Origin: Gari tellinella
Lineage: Eukaryota > Mollusca > Bivalvia > Cardiida > Psammobiidae
Direction: 5' to 3'
Length of the DNA stretch: 64,000 nt
NCBI GenBank assembly: GCA_922989275.2
Contig: OV277871.1
Coordinates: forward strand, 28,406,693-28,470,692
The position numbers were made by a program, and so were the translations under genes. The notes beneath the pieces were generated by a model. The model did no database searches and was not told where the DNA came from. It saw only the letters and a program-made list of their open reading frames with translations. This document shows, one piece after another, positions 25,001 through 33,779 of this stretch. Position 1 is the first letter of the stretch. The number at the start of each line of letters is the position of its first letter.

Positions 25001-28000
25001 AGTTTTTGATAAGTAGATTTAGGTTTAAGAGTGTGTTTTTTCTAGTCCCATCCCGGTAAATTAAAGTCTCCTCCAATCAGTAAGGCTGCATTTTTAATCT
25101 GGGATGCTCTTTTAGCCTATTCATCAAACCATTTTAAACTGTTTTCGTCTGATGTTTTTGGATTGTAAAATGATGATATGTATAAGGTTTTGCTCCCAAC
25201 AACTTCAATTTTTGCCCAAACGATGTTACACTTGTCATCAGGACACAGTTCTTCAACCTCATCACTTATGAAGTCATCTTTAATTGCTATGAGGACACCA
25301 CCTCCTGTTTGGTCTTTCCGGTCTTTTCTATATATTTTGAAGCCCCCAGGGAAGATTACATTATCCTTGATGCTTGGTTCAAGCCAAGTTTCTGTTCCCA
25401 ATATAATGTCTGGTTTCATACTATCAATTATGTTGTGTACTAGATGCTGTTTCTTTTTAATAGACTGAAAATTTATATTTAGAACTCTCATAGGTGTTTT
25501 AATTTCTTTGATCGAATAGGTGTGGACTGATGACATGGTTTAAATGATCCTTGGTGTGATTTCATGGTGTCTTCAAGGTTAATCGTCATTTGATTTAGAG
25601 TATCTAGTGGATTGGAATGACTAAGAGAATGTAGGTCGAAGGTGAATGTAGAATAGTTTGGTTTGCCACATACCAAGCAGTGCCAGCTGATCATACTGTC
25701 ATGCAAGAGATCATATGTTTTGCTGTGAATGTGTTGGCAATCGTTGTGGAAACACTGGTCACATGACTCGCAAACAATACCCCTGTCCTCCCATGAAATT
25801 GTTTTATCGCAAGTCCCACACATATATTTTGTAGACATATCCTTATGGGCCAGGATCATTTGCTTGTATAATGATAAGAAATAGAAGAAATAGTAGGGGT
25901 TTGCTGGGTTAGACCTGTTCAGTTGGATGTTTTTTGCGTAAGGCTTTGACAACTAGGGTTAGTGATGAGAATCTTGTTATATATCTTTCAAGGTTTTGTC
26001 CATCAGAGCATGATGGTTGGAAGGAGGCACATTTAATTGCAAAAGTTACTTGAGGGCGTCTCAGTGCAAGCTTAAACTTTGGTTCATGGATGCAGATTTG
26101 TTGCTTTACACTATTGACATTGCCATAATTGATAGATACAAGTTTGTGAGGAGGCTCGTGCTGGTTATCAGGTTCATCACATGCAAATTTCAGCAGTAAA
26201 ATCAAAACAAACATAAAAACCTCAATAGCAAATTTGCAGTTCGTTTTTGGCAGAAAAGTGACTTACTAGTGTTTGAGACTGGGTTGAACCGGTAAGGACG
26301 ACACAAAACACAGATTTTAGCTTCTCGTGGGGTTAAGTCTTCGTACCCAGTTGCTGCCCTGGGTCACAGAATGATGCACACACAAATGAGCAGAGTTAGT
26401 AATGCAAAATTAGTGAATTATTTGGCATTTAAATATAACAATGTTGCTTGTTCAATAAAGGGTGATGTGGGATGATGATATGAAATACTGATGATTTCGG
26501 GAGAGAAAAAAAAGTGTTGATATGAAATAATTGTGATTTCGGGAAAAAATGATGAATGAGATGATGATGATTGCTGGATGACGATTTCAGGAAGATGGCC
26601 TCAGGTATATTTTTTCCGGTGGATAAACTTTCTGGATTGTAAGGTTGTGGAATAGGGTTTATATTTTATGTACACTGTTCGTCTTAATAGGTGAATATAG
26701 GCGATAAGAGTGAGGTTGGGCGCCCCTAAACCCAGGTTTAACCCCCAGTGGTAGTTAATGGTTAATTTATAATTAATTATTGAGTGCTGCTGACCGTGCC
26801 AAGGCGAGCTCCTATATTCACTTTGCTTTATGTTTGTCTTGCGTGTTGTTTTCTATTTAGTGTGTAGATGAAGGAATGAGATTGTGCGTGTGCGTGTGTT
26901 TGTTATGGTATGACTGTGTGTGTGTTCTGCTTGAGAGCTGGGTGTATTGTTTGTGTTGCGTTTCCTGTTTGAGTATTTCGTATTTATTTGGTCAACTAGT
27001 AGTTAACACGACGGCACTTTGTAATATAGGTAATATATAGGTAACGCTGCCGTTTGACGACGATTCCAGTAAGAAAATAGTATATAATGAAAACGATTGC
27101 AGGATGGTGATTTCAGGAAGAAAATATCAGAAGTCTAGAATAATTAGGCATTTAAATACAAAAATGTTCAACTAGTAGTTAACACGACGGCACTATGTAA
27201 TATAGGTCATATATAGGTAACTCCGTCGTTTGGCCAACGATGACGATGATTTCGGTAAGAAAATAGTACGATGATTTCAGGAAGACAATATCAGAAGTCT
27301 AGAATTATTTGGCATTTAAATACAAAAATGTTGCTTGTGCAGTAAAAGATGATGAGGGATGATGATATGAAATAATGATGATGATGATGATTTCTGGATG
27401 GCGATTTCAGGAAGATGGCCTCAGGAAGATTTCGGTTACGGTGAATGAACTTGTTAGACTATAATAGTTAACACGACGGCACTTATAATGTAATATAGGT
27501 CAACTCCGCCGTATGACGAACGATGACGATGATTTCAGTAAGAAAATAGTATATAGGAATTATGATAATTTCAGCACGGAGTAGTTAGACCTAATTACTC
27601 CGTGATTTCAGGAGACAATAGCAGAATTCTAGGCGAAGTTGATGTGAGGAGGTCGATTTCGAAAAATTGACCTTAGGATTGATGAAGGATTATGATGCGA
27701 GATGAAAATGTCGGTATGATGATTTCGGGAAAATTGACCACAAAAAGGTAATTTCGAAATTCGAATTGATGAGATAGTATCTCTATGGCCCTGCAACAAC
27801 AAAATTGCCACACAACGTTGACGATGAAAAGGGATGATAACATGAAATGATGATGCCGGCAGTCCGACACAGCCAGGTCAAACAGATCCTATGTCTATGA
27901 ATTGACGCACGTGTACCCAACTGTGAACAACGACATTTTATGAACCCAATGACAAACACATTTGAAACAATCAAAACTGCATTTAATAATAATCAAAATC

Positions 28001-31000
28001 AAAAAGTCTCCAGAACAAACCGATCAAATCAAGATTAGAATGGAAGAGAAACAGTTTTAGAGTAGATCTAATTTCATACGATATTAATGACAAAATAGTC
28101 GATTTGAGTGGCAGCCAAAAAAAATTCGTGTCCGAAGCTTAGCGCATGCGCACTACAAAAAAATTGTATATGTTCAAACAGTTAAAAATACATGTATAGA
28201 TTTAAACTAACATTTAACAATATTTTTTATATACTCAACAAAATAATTAAAGGGGCAAATATATTGGGTAGGCCCAATATATAAAAATATGTTCATACAA
28301 TATTTTTTTAACAGTTTCATGTAAAATTACATGTTAACTTCGTTGTAGAGTATAACTGTATTTCGAAAAGTAGAAATATATATCGCAGTTCCCCTTCAAA
28401 CACAACCACCCTAAAATAACGGTGTGCCAGACTAGATGGGTAGGGTAACAAACAACTTGACCAAGAGTCCCACCTTTTAGGTTCTTCTCTTAAATTACAG
28501 CTAGTATCATATGTGTTCACCACGTGCATTAATCACTTCCTTGCATCTACATGGCAATCGGATAATTAGCTTAAGGATGTATGCAATGGACATTCTGTGC
28601 CATTCTTCAATAAGCATGTCTGTTAGCCTCTAAGGTGACGATCTCGACCGTATATTCGGCGTTGCCGCATGTCCTAAGCATCCTCAATGTGACCGAAGTG
28701 TGTTGACCTTGCTGGCCAGTCCAGCTGCCCTATGACCTCGTTTTCCAAGTATTGGTCTACCATACATGCTCGGTACGGACGCGCTTTGTCGTCTGGCGGG
28801 ATGAAGCCTGAACCCAAAGCTCCAGCTTCAGCGCGTGTAATAGCGTCTAGGGTCTCGTCCCTGTACCCCAAACTAGGCAGGGCCCAGTTCCTAATGACGT
28901 AAAGGTCCGTGCAACCGTATATGCCCACCCATAGGAGCCCCGACCCCTTTCTGAGTCCGTCATGCTCTGCCACATAACAGTCGAAGAAACATTCGTTTCG
29001 CTGTCTTGACATTCGTCTACAGTCTTCATTTAAATCCAAAATGAAATTTGACGCACTAGTCCACAAAACGTTGCGAAAACGTAAACGTTCAAATGGCATG
29101 ATTTCTGGCAAAACGCTAGATGACGTTTTCGGTGGTATGGGGTCAAAGTCGGTCACACGAGTTGTCTTCTAGCCCATAGGTTTGCAGCATGAAGTCTATT
29201 CCCGACGATCTGAACAGAAATGCTGTAGCCACACGTCTGTTTATAAACACTATTAAGCGTAACGAGGGAATTGGGCCGTTGACGTCATGCCATAAGTGAC
29301 AACATCGGTCCTTTACTTCAAATATGACCTGCAAACGACCTTGACCTGATCTCCAATTAACCATCCCAGTGTCCAGGTACAACTACCACAACCTGTCGAC
29401 GACATCCTTGCTAACGCTGAACTCCGTCGCAACATGACGTTGGAAAACGACAAATGACGTCTTTAGGGGCATATTTTTCAAATTTTGTACCAATATGCAA
29501 TCTATTTTTGCTTAAGATACAAATATGCACTCGATATAATGAAAAAAGCTATAACACTAATCGTTGAAGAATAGGCAGACACATCTTGCAAAAATCCAGT
29601 GGACGTTAAAAACCGTGTTTTTGATACTTGTCCGCTTCAATTCATTCAACCATGACCATTTTTGCACATAGTGACGTTTGTTTCTTATTTTTTTTATTCT
29701 AAAGCATCTAAACACGCATCCACTCTATTAACTTGAAAATGTTTGCATTTTTGAAAAAGATATATGAACTTATACCTTTGCCCCTTTAATTATTTTGTTG
29801 AGTATAAATACCCTTCTTGTGTTAAGTAATAGCCCACCCGATGACCATTTGAAAACTTTTCGGGGTCGACCCACATTTTGTTTTGATTTTCCAACTGATA
29901 ATAGGCTTCCATTCATTTATTTATATTTATTTATTTACATTTAAGGTCAACTGCATAATACAACACATGTAACAAAGTTAAATATATCACAGCAATAAAT
30001 AAGAAATTTAGTTAAGTTATAGAATATTGACTAAAAGAAAGCTAGATCTAATAAGAATAAAATCTTGCATACTTTTGATAAAACTGATTAAAAGGATAAT
30101 GTGTGTTGAATTAGTAAATTACCTGCAGATGGCCTATGGATAACCCAATTAAGCTAAAAGCTTATTTCCAATGGGGTCCAACTATTCTAGACTAAAACTA
30201 CTAAGAAAGAAACTAATTAAGCCAAAGATTTAGGTACAAAACGGGATTGTTAAAAGTATGCATTCATTTACTGCATCATATCATTCATAATTGGAAAACT
30301 TACTGAGATGTTGTATTTTGTTGAATTCAAAGATTATTTTTGCCCAGGTAAACTAAAACAATTATTTTATTGCTAATATGGTTAACGGTGGCAGCTTAAA
30401 AACAAATTTAAAGCATAATTCGTGTATTAGATATTTTCCCGCCATTCGTTGACACGCGCGGCGGTTTTACTACACACTATGTAGTATTTTTTCCAAAATG
30501 GCCGACCATCCCTCGAAGACCGATGCCTGTTGACTGTATCATGGAGGTACCAGTTTCAGTGCACTTAACGTTCAAACTGATCATGGTGATAACAAATCAT
30601 AAAAGTCTATGGAACAATTATTCCTACCTTTGTAATCAATTGTCTAGGTTAATTCCCTGTAAAAATATTTCCAAAATATTCTATATTTAGCGCAATCGCC
30701 ACCGTTTCAATGACGTAGTCATTTTGTGCTGAGAACATTTTGTTGTACCTATTTCAGTGAGGGTTGGTTTTATCGAAGTACAGACTGTATCAAAAGTATG
30801 TGATCAATAAAAATATTGTAAGAATCATTCCTGTAATGTTTCCCACCTATATAAATATTAAAGATTAGGATTTTCTCCCTTTTGAATATATAATTGGTTC
30901 CTTGTCTATACTGCCTCTCTCCCATTTGAAATTTTGAATAAGAAAAACAACAACAGTACATTTTCAGTCATTCCTTTATGAATTATGTTGGTCTCTGTTC

Positions 31001-33097
31001 CAATTCAGTTCGGCAAGGAGTGGTAACATAATTTTGACAAGTATACCCTGTAGGCTATTTTCGTCATTTTTATTTCTTCAAAAGAGTCGCTTAAATAATG
31101 TATATCAAATCACAATATCAAGCCATTCAAAAAATAATTTACAGAAAAACAGTTTCCGTATATAAGGAGAGCATACTTTTGTAAGTGTACTGTACATGAA
31201 ACAAAATAGACTGGACCACTTATTTCATGTGATTTGGGTGTAGAAGATAACAAAAAATGCATACCACTACAAGATTATGAAAATCAATTGTAAAAAGTGT
31301 TATTTTGGAACATGTGTTTTCGGAGTGAAAACGGACATAAGGAAATTGGTTCAAATTGCTATGCTTTATTTTTTATAGTCAATAAATTATCCGTTTGCAT
31401 CAAATTTTGGATTTTTTTTGGACAAAGATGACAGGAAAAGTTTACTTTGCCGATAGCAAAAAGTGATAACGTAATTGAGCTCTTCAGAAAGAAGACAGAG
31501 TTGTCGCAGTTAAGTGCACCGAAATAGGTACAGTCAGTGGACATAATTATTCGTCACCATGCGAAAAATTTGCTTATTTTTATCAGTATTTCTCAACTGT
31601 TTATTAGAATTAAAACTCTAAACAACATGCATTGTACTTATGTTTGGTTTTAAGAGTTTGAGCAAAGAGTCGTCAAATGTTTTCTAGTCTTGAATTAAGC
31701 ATGTGGTTATTTGGTTCTTGTTGCTAGGTGATTTTAGAATGTATGTGCAAAATTTGAACCATGTTAACATTATATGGTTTCCATGGTAACAATAGATGAA
31801 AATTATGTAAAACTACACCGGATTAACGAACACCTTACATACACGATTAATAGTAAAATAAGAAATTGTCATTCTAAAGCTCTGTAACTTCATGGTCAAT
31901 CACACAGTTCTAAAATTTAATCGGTAAACTTGATTTCCCATAGACTCCCATGTTAATTTTAGCATTTATCGCATGTCAGTAAACTTGAACATTAACAATT
32001 TCTTTAACTTTCTTTATTTTCCTTTTGAAAGCGCACTATTGTGCGGGAGAATATGTTTTTAAATAAAAACGTTCTTCAGTTCTAGTTATTTGTCCCATTT
32101 GTTTCCATGGCAACCAGTTCAGTGGAACGAGTCGACTTTTTTCATTTATATTCTAAAGTTGCCTAGCAACAGATGTACTGGTCCGAACAGCAGAGAATAG
32201 ATCTATATTTGAAAAGTCAACACCCTAACTTTTAAACTGCCCTACATTGTTGTGTAATATTTTGTTCGACAATTGTGTGGTATCACCAGTAATGTAAAAA
32301 ATGTGTGGAAAAATTGCCAAAAATTCGTAGGGTGGCGAATAATTATGTCCTATGACTGTACCTCACTGAAACAGGTACACTGACGATAGTAAAATTTAAA
32401 TCGGGAGAAACTCAATTAAATACATAGGTTACCTGATTTTACAGACCCGCATTGTCAAAAAAAGCATTCCAAGCCGATACCTACAATTTATTTTTCAAAT
32501 AGTGTAAAAATTAAAGTTTTATTGTAACTTTTTCCTGCGACAGTGAATCACTGTCGGCCCTGCGCCATTGTAGAACAGAACAGAACAAAACAGATTTTAT
32601 TCAGACTTGTACATAAGTACATCAAATGTAGAAAATGGCAACTTTACTATGTTTCCACATATTCATTTTAATATGAGTGGCAAACAGTTAAGAGCCTGAT
32701 CAGACGCCGGGTTACCCTGTAGAGATCCTAGCGTGTCGTAACTGTATCCACAATACAGTTACGATATCGCAACTATTTTGAATCGTACTACAGATTTTTA
32801 TAGCAATGTTAATATCCAGTATAAATGCATGAAATGTTTAAGGATAAAATACTGGTATCGAGAGAACAACCTACAGCCTAAAGCATGTACAGGGCTGACA
32901 GCTGTTTTGTTTATTCGGGAGAGAAAAAATGCGGGATTAATGGTTTATCGGGTTTTACTGAAAAGAAACATCAAAGTGGGGAGGAGGGCTTCTACTTAAC
33001 ACGAACTTCTGCAAAACCAATTTATAGTGTTACCTGCACCAATCGTTTGACTGGCAAATGCTACAAGCATCATTAGCAGAAACAATCTGACCGCCAT
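6747..33097 (-). CDS. Gene B: secreted C-type lectin (partial, 3' end outside window)
   Basis: A paralogue of gene A. Three coding exons were placed by splice sites and homology: 33097-33034 (signal peptide), 14533-14348 (N-half of C-type lectin domain 1) and 7058-6747 (C-half). All junctions are phase 1 with GT-AG borders. The C-half is roughly 60% identical by eye to gene A exon 3 (shared MRHLY.NGTF, NI.WGD, DSCTTF/ESCTTF and TGKWRY.SC). Gene A continues with a second lectin domain; the last gene B donor (gtaggt at 6746-6741) implies further exons, which I do not find to the left edge. Assignment of the distant exon 1, across an 18.5-kb repeat-filled intron, is an inference from phase and the signal peptide. 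The domain lacks EPN/QPD and WND motifs, so calcium-dependent sugar binding is uncertain. Confidence 0.75.
7087..8136. repeat. 1.05-kb duplicated block, copy 1 (uninterrupted)
   Basis: It runs from aaggtagctcgcgg to gtatgcgaaaggtcttaaac. A second copy lies at 46054-48862, interrupted there by a 1763-bp insertion. Both contain the same tRNA-like segment. The copies sit in non-equivalent introns (intron 2 of gene B, intron 1 of gene A), so this is more likely a dispersed element than a trace of the gene duplication. Confidence 0.85.
7939..8011 (-). repeat. tRNA-Ala-like segment in duplicated block
   Basis: On the minus strand there is an A-box-like tagcgcaattagtagag, an anticodon-loop-like ctagcat (AGC) and a perfect B box ggttcgagtcc. 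The 3' half of the anticodon stem is broken, so this is not a working tRNA. It most likely marks a tRNA-derived SINE inside the larger repeat. Confidence 0.65.
8440..8637 (-). mobile_element. Partial MITE of the cctctctacaacgac family
   Basis: It ends with gtgctgttgtagagagggag at 8608-8632, the inverse of the family terminus seen at 50218. It contains a degenerate HP1 core (gaatgcagatc...gatctggtttc). The left part is missing or diverged. Confidence 0.6.
8638..8757 (-). repeat. tRNA-headed SINE fragment
   Basis: On the minus strand the head reads tagtttagtgg (perfect A box) then, about 40 nt later, ggttcgacccc (B box), followed by a short body 'aagtcatttggtttagac'. The body is cut by the MITE that ends at 8637. 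Confidence 0.7.
8760..11135. other. Unannotated intronic stretch (gene B intron 2)
   Basis: AT-rich. It holds weakly repeated TTTTT-rich segments ('tttgtctacatgc' near 9658 and 9857). No exon, tRNA or clean inverted repeat was recognised. Short open frames here show no domain. Confidence 0.45.
11140..11290 (+). repeat. SINE-like fragment
   Basis: A degenerate B box gagtgcgatctcc is followed by 'ggatgagactttataaaccg', 'gtctgagtgctagtcacttg' and 'gtaaaagaacc'. I recognise this order as a common SINE body in marine invertebrates. The 3' end is followed by a short CT microsatellite. Confidence 0.5.
12348..12895 (+). pseudogene. HARBI1-like transposase, disrupted
   Basis: The first open segment includes [39 protein letters not shown] and a helical region up to WLEEARQF, then a stop at 12696-12698. 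Reading through, the frame resumes with [18 protein letters not shown]. Next comes SLYFNYKG followed by a stop, then a segment with VEADHKF and VNVGAESR. This follows the DDE_Tnp_4 order: the first Asp is in GALD, and the second Asp lies in the segment aligned to VDADYKF. The distal acidic residue is lost where similarity ends. A nuclease/DNA transposition role is known for the family; this copy is dead. Confidence 0.88.
13015..13175 (+). repeat. SINE nested in Harbinger 1
   Basis: The B box gagttcgatccccc at 13039 is followed by a body containing 'gaattgctcctctccaccca' and 'ggggttaaaatgggtacctg', segments I associate with marine invertebrate SINEs. The A box is not clear, so the head is degenerate. 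Confidence 0.5.
14103..14299. mobile_element. MITE, TACAGTCGAAACTCGAT family, copy 1
   Basis: Inverted ends tacagtcgaaactcgata and ...atcgagattttactgta, with a central palindrome ttaaaacgcggctcagccacgttttaa (at 14216-14242). TA at both ends fits a Tc1/mariner-type MITE. Other copies are at 43992-44188 and 49093-49259, with a half copy at 49680. Confidence 0.85.
14348..14533 (-). CDS. Gene B exon 2: lectin domain 1, N-terminal half
   Basis: The acceptor gttacag lies just upstream and the donor gtatgt (14347-14342) just downstream. The length is 186 nt, identical to gene A exon 2, with phase 1 on both sides. The product has [22 protein letters not shown], then a Cys and [17 protein letters not shown] nearer GT (ggtagaa) would also keep the phase, but the chosen donor gives exact length parity with gene A. 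Confidence 0.85.
14565..14800. repeat. Dispersed repeat sharing ends with the LINE insertion at 22.3 kb
   Basis: It contains aaaatatagag, a short stem gttccgta/tacggaac, 'gcatatta' and 'aatcaccaaaatactgtact'. The same order occurs at 22275-22355. This copy is split by the perfect hairpin at 14622-14718. Confidence 0.65.
14622..14718. repeat. Perfect 37-bp-arm hairpin
   Basis: Arms begin tatagtgaccgaccagtcag and end ctgactggtcggtcactata, uninterrupted through 'ccccaaaatagtttacg'. The loop is about 23 bp. The perfection of the arms points to a recent insertion or continuing arm-to-arm correction. Confidence 0.92.
15130..15580 (+). pseudogene. Tc1-like transposase relic with internal deletion
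   Basis: One segment reads [19 protein letters not shown] followed by [15 protein letters not shown], matching the paired-like DNA-binding region of Tc1 transposases. After a break at about 15270-15370 a second segment reads [12 protein letters not shown], then [15 protein letters not shown], the hallmark of the C-terminal catalytic region (family form: [12 protein letters not shown]). The middle of the catalytic domain is missing, and a stop follows. Confidence 0.8.
15600..17320. other. Unannotated intronic stretch (gene B intron 1)
   Basis: AT-rich DNA with no recognisable exon or repeat pair. 'accattgaa...ccattgaag' segments near 16250-16310 are only loosely repeated. An ORF at 17114-17311 has a hydrophobic character but no recognised domain or splice support. 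Confidence 0.45.
17326..17420 (-). repeat. SINE body, headless
   Basis: On the minus strand, 'ttggcgctcaggatttaggg', 'ttagcattacgactggttcg' and 'tcggtgtcaggataaa' match the body of the tRNA-headed SINE at 33386-33565. The head is absent. Confidence 0.75.
19110..19370 (+). pseudogene. Harbinger 2 transposase, N-terminal fragment
   Basis: The segment [18 protein letters not shown] is followed, after a frame change, by [14 protein letters not shown] and [10 protein letters not shown]. This is the conserved region before the DDE domain in HARBI1-like transposases. No catalytic region remains. Confidence 0.82.
19430..19870 (-). pseudogene. Harbinger accessory MADF/Myb-like protein relic
   Basis: One minus-strand frame reads [13 protein letters not shown], then [19 protein letters not shown], a basic KRGKKQRN stretch, [26 protein letters not shown] and [10 protein letters not shown]. 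Only a few stops interrupt it. The last part fits a MADF domain, known in PIF/Harbinger partner proteins that bind DNA and bring in the transposase. The opposite orientation to the transposase is usual for these elements. Confidence 0.78.
21923..25536 (-). pseudogene. LINE ORF2: endonuclease and reverse transcriptase
   Basis: The endonuclease start reads LNINFQSI and continues with [14 protein letters not shown] and [11 protein letters not shown]. The linker (24757-24341) is Lys-rich. RT motifs follow: [53 protein letters not shown] (first catalytic Asp), [16 protein letters not shown] and RLFADDS (FADD box). The C-terminus has [17 protein letters not shown] and, beyond the insertion, [22 protein letters not shown] and a final WNNIPQDMA segment. 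Frames change near 25117, 24341 and 23500, so the copy is inactive. Confidence 0.9.
22268..23003. mobile_element. Insertion inside the LINE, with terminal palindrome
   Basis: The LINE coding sequence [11 protein letters not shown] is split here; acata occurs on both sides of the insertion. The left end shares aatatagag, a short stem and 'aatcaccaaaatactgtact' with the repeat at 14565. The right portion (22853-23003) is a palindrome with arms of roughly 65-85 bp, for example 'gtgaatttattgaactcgtt' against 'aactcgttcaataaattcac', around gctcgccaaggctcgc. Confidence 0.7.
25488..25952 (-). pseudogene. LINE upstream ORF with PHD-like zinc finger
   Basis: Cysteine/histidine ligands are spaced as C-x2-C (CGTCDK), then C-x2-C-x4-H (CESCDQCFH) and finally WHCLVC. 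This is the PHD-type order seen in the N-terminal ORF of several jockey/CR1-related LINEs. It overlaps the start of the endonuclease ORF by about 49 nt in another frame, which could reflect a frameshift within a once-continuous ORF. Confidence 0.75.
26400..27560. repeat. Repeated modules upstream of the LINE
   Basis: 'gttaacacgacggcact' recurs at about 27002, 27178 and 27467, each time followed by 'atataggt'. The block 'gaattatttggcatttaaat' ... 'gatttcaggaagatggcctc' occurs at 26414-26605 and again at 27301-27425. The region is rich in gatgatgat. Its position 5' of the minus-strand LINE suggests 5'-UTR monomers. Confidence 0.6.
28232..29804 (-). mobile_element. Tc1/mariner element, full length but inactive
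   Basis: The termini TACTCAACAAAATAATTAAA and its inverse at the right (TTTAATTATTTTGTTGAGTA) are perfect over at least 28 bp, including ggggcaaa/tttgcccc. TA flanks both sides (28230-28231 and 29805-29806). The length of 1573 bp is normal for the superfamily. It encodes a decayed transposase on the minus strand. Confidence 0.93.
28674..29382 (-). pseudogene. Tc1-like transposase, frameshifted
   Basis: The N-terminal portion (29382-29143) has [20 protein letters not shown], equivalent to the GRPR linker between helix-turn-helix units. After a frameshift the catalytic part gives [38 protein letters not shown] and [16 protein letters not shown]. These match the family's VWGGIS..GRTDL, QDNARPH and DWPA-SPDLNPIEH. 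The second Asp region survives as DDKARP; the last region is degraded (STHFGHIED). Confidence 0.88.
29805..31530. other. Stretch with one weak inverted-repeat pair
   Basis: No gene recognised. 'agtttcagtgcacttaac' near 30552 is inverted near 31509 as 'gttaagtgcaccgaaa', which may mark an approximately 980-bp element with 20-bp ends. A related 'cctatttcagtgagg' lies near 30747. Otherwise AT-rich with nothing clear. Confidence 0.4.
31531..32358. mobile_element. Non-autonomous mariner-type element
   Basis: Ends CAGTCAGTGGACATAATTAT on the left and the inverse ATAATTATGTCCTATGACTG on the right. Similarity continues inward (attcgtcaccatgcgaaaaa against its inverse, with mismatches) for about 45 bp. 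TA flanks both ends. The interior has no transposase. Confidence 0.85.
33034..33097 (-). CDS. Gene B exon 1: signal peptide
   Basis: The exon encodes [21 protein letters not shown] and ends in the donor gcag|gtaaca, phase 1. It joins gene B exon 2 to give Glu then LRC, mirroring gene A, where the signal peptide ends three residues before the first Cys. The start is the first ATG in the frame; upstream reads aacaaaag. The link to exon 2 is inferred. Confidence 0.75.
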
Positions 33098-33145
33098 CTT
33101 TTGTTTCGAATGTTTGTTTTATGTTGACGTAAAATATCATATTTA

Positions 33146-33153
33146 TGACGTCA
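33146..33153. promoter_or_regulatory. Palindromic CRE (TGACGTCA) upstream of gene B start
   Basis: A perfect TGACGTCA lies about 50 bp upstream of the gene B ATG, with a second near-match ttgacgta at 33124-33131. CRE sites bind CREB/ATF-type bZIP factors in animals. No TATA box is evident. Function is inferred from position only. Confidence 0.4.
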
Positions 33154-33385
33154 TATGTTCAGTTTATTTGCCGCCGTTCAAAGAAAACATTGACGCTCAA
33201 CTGGACTACCTCGCATATTTTCGGTACTTTCCTGAAGCGAGTTGGTCTAGTGTTCTACATCTATAATCTATATCTACATACATGTAGGCTGTATACTATA
33301 TTATGTATACATACAGATTCGTAGGTTTGGGCAGTCGTATATTTAGTTACAATCAATCATGTCTAAAATATCTTTAATAACCGGT

Positions 33386-33565
33386 TTGTATAGCTCAGTG
33401 GTAGCGCGCCCGCTTGCAGTGCGGGAGTTTCTGGGTGCAATCCCCGGCCGGATAAAACCAAAGACTTGAAATTTGGTAGTACAATAATAGCTTCCCTTAA
33501 TTCTTGGCGTTTGGGATTTCGGGTCAGCATAACGACTGATTCGTCGGTGTCAGGATAAAAGTGTG
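33386..33565 (+). repeat. tRNA-Cys-headed SINE
   Basis: The head has A box tagctcagtgg, an intact anticodon arm cccgc-ttgcagt-gcggg (GCA) and a TpsiC stem ctggg/cccgg with loop tgcaatc (usual ttcaaat, so degenerate). The acceptor stem does not close well. The body 'gggtcagcataacgactgat' and 'tcggtgtcaggataaa' recurs on the minus strand at 17326-17420. It is therefore a SINE head, not a tRNA gene. Confidence 0.8.
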
Positions 33566-33582
33566 TTATAACACACAGTTTA

Positions 33583-33636
33583 CGTAAACTTTAGCAAAAT
33601 GGATGAACGTCGTTCATCCATTTTGCTAAAGTTTAC
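33583..33636. repeat. Perfect hairpin inserted at the SINE tail
   Basis: Arms of 26-27 bp, gtaaactttagcaaaatgga... against ...tccattttgctaaagtttac, around gaacgtcgttc, with nearly no loop. It begins directly after the SINE body. Confidence 0.9.
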
Positions 33637-33779
33637 ACTTTCTGTCATATTATGAAACGAACCCATCATGGCCATGTCAGAAAAATCTAAGCCACGTTAC
33701 GTTTTACTTTGATTAAATATCTTAGGCCAGGGTGAAATGAAACAAGACCTGATTGCTTGGCCAGCAGTTGAATACTCTC

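Larger units (their letters stand above)
21690..26350 (-). mobile_element. Non-LTR retrotransposon (jockey/CR1-like LINE)
   Basis: In minus-strand order it contains a PHD-type zinc finger ORF, an apurinic-like endonuclease, a linker, reverse transcriptase and the typical LINE C-terminus. Several frameshifts and a 0.7-kb insertion (about 22268-23003) disrupt it. The 3' end abuts the fold-back at 21622. Upstream lies a set of repeated modules (26400-27560) that could be its promoter monomers. It lies antisense-neutral, that is on the same strand as gene B, within gene B intron 1. Confidence 0.9.

Noticed and set aside
30490..30535. Short ATG frame ([11 protein letters not shown]) as a leader exon
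   Set aside because: It ends in a stop after eleven codons, has no donor in frame and no hydrophobic segment.
33386..33460. Functional tRNA-Cys gene
   Set aside because: The acceptor stem does not pair and the TpsiC loop is altered; the following sequence matches a SINE body found elsewhere.
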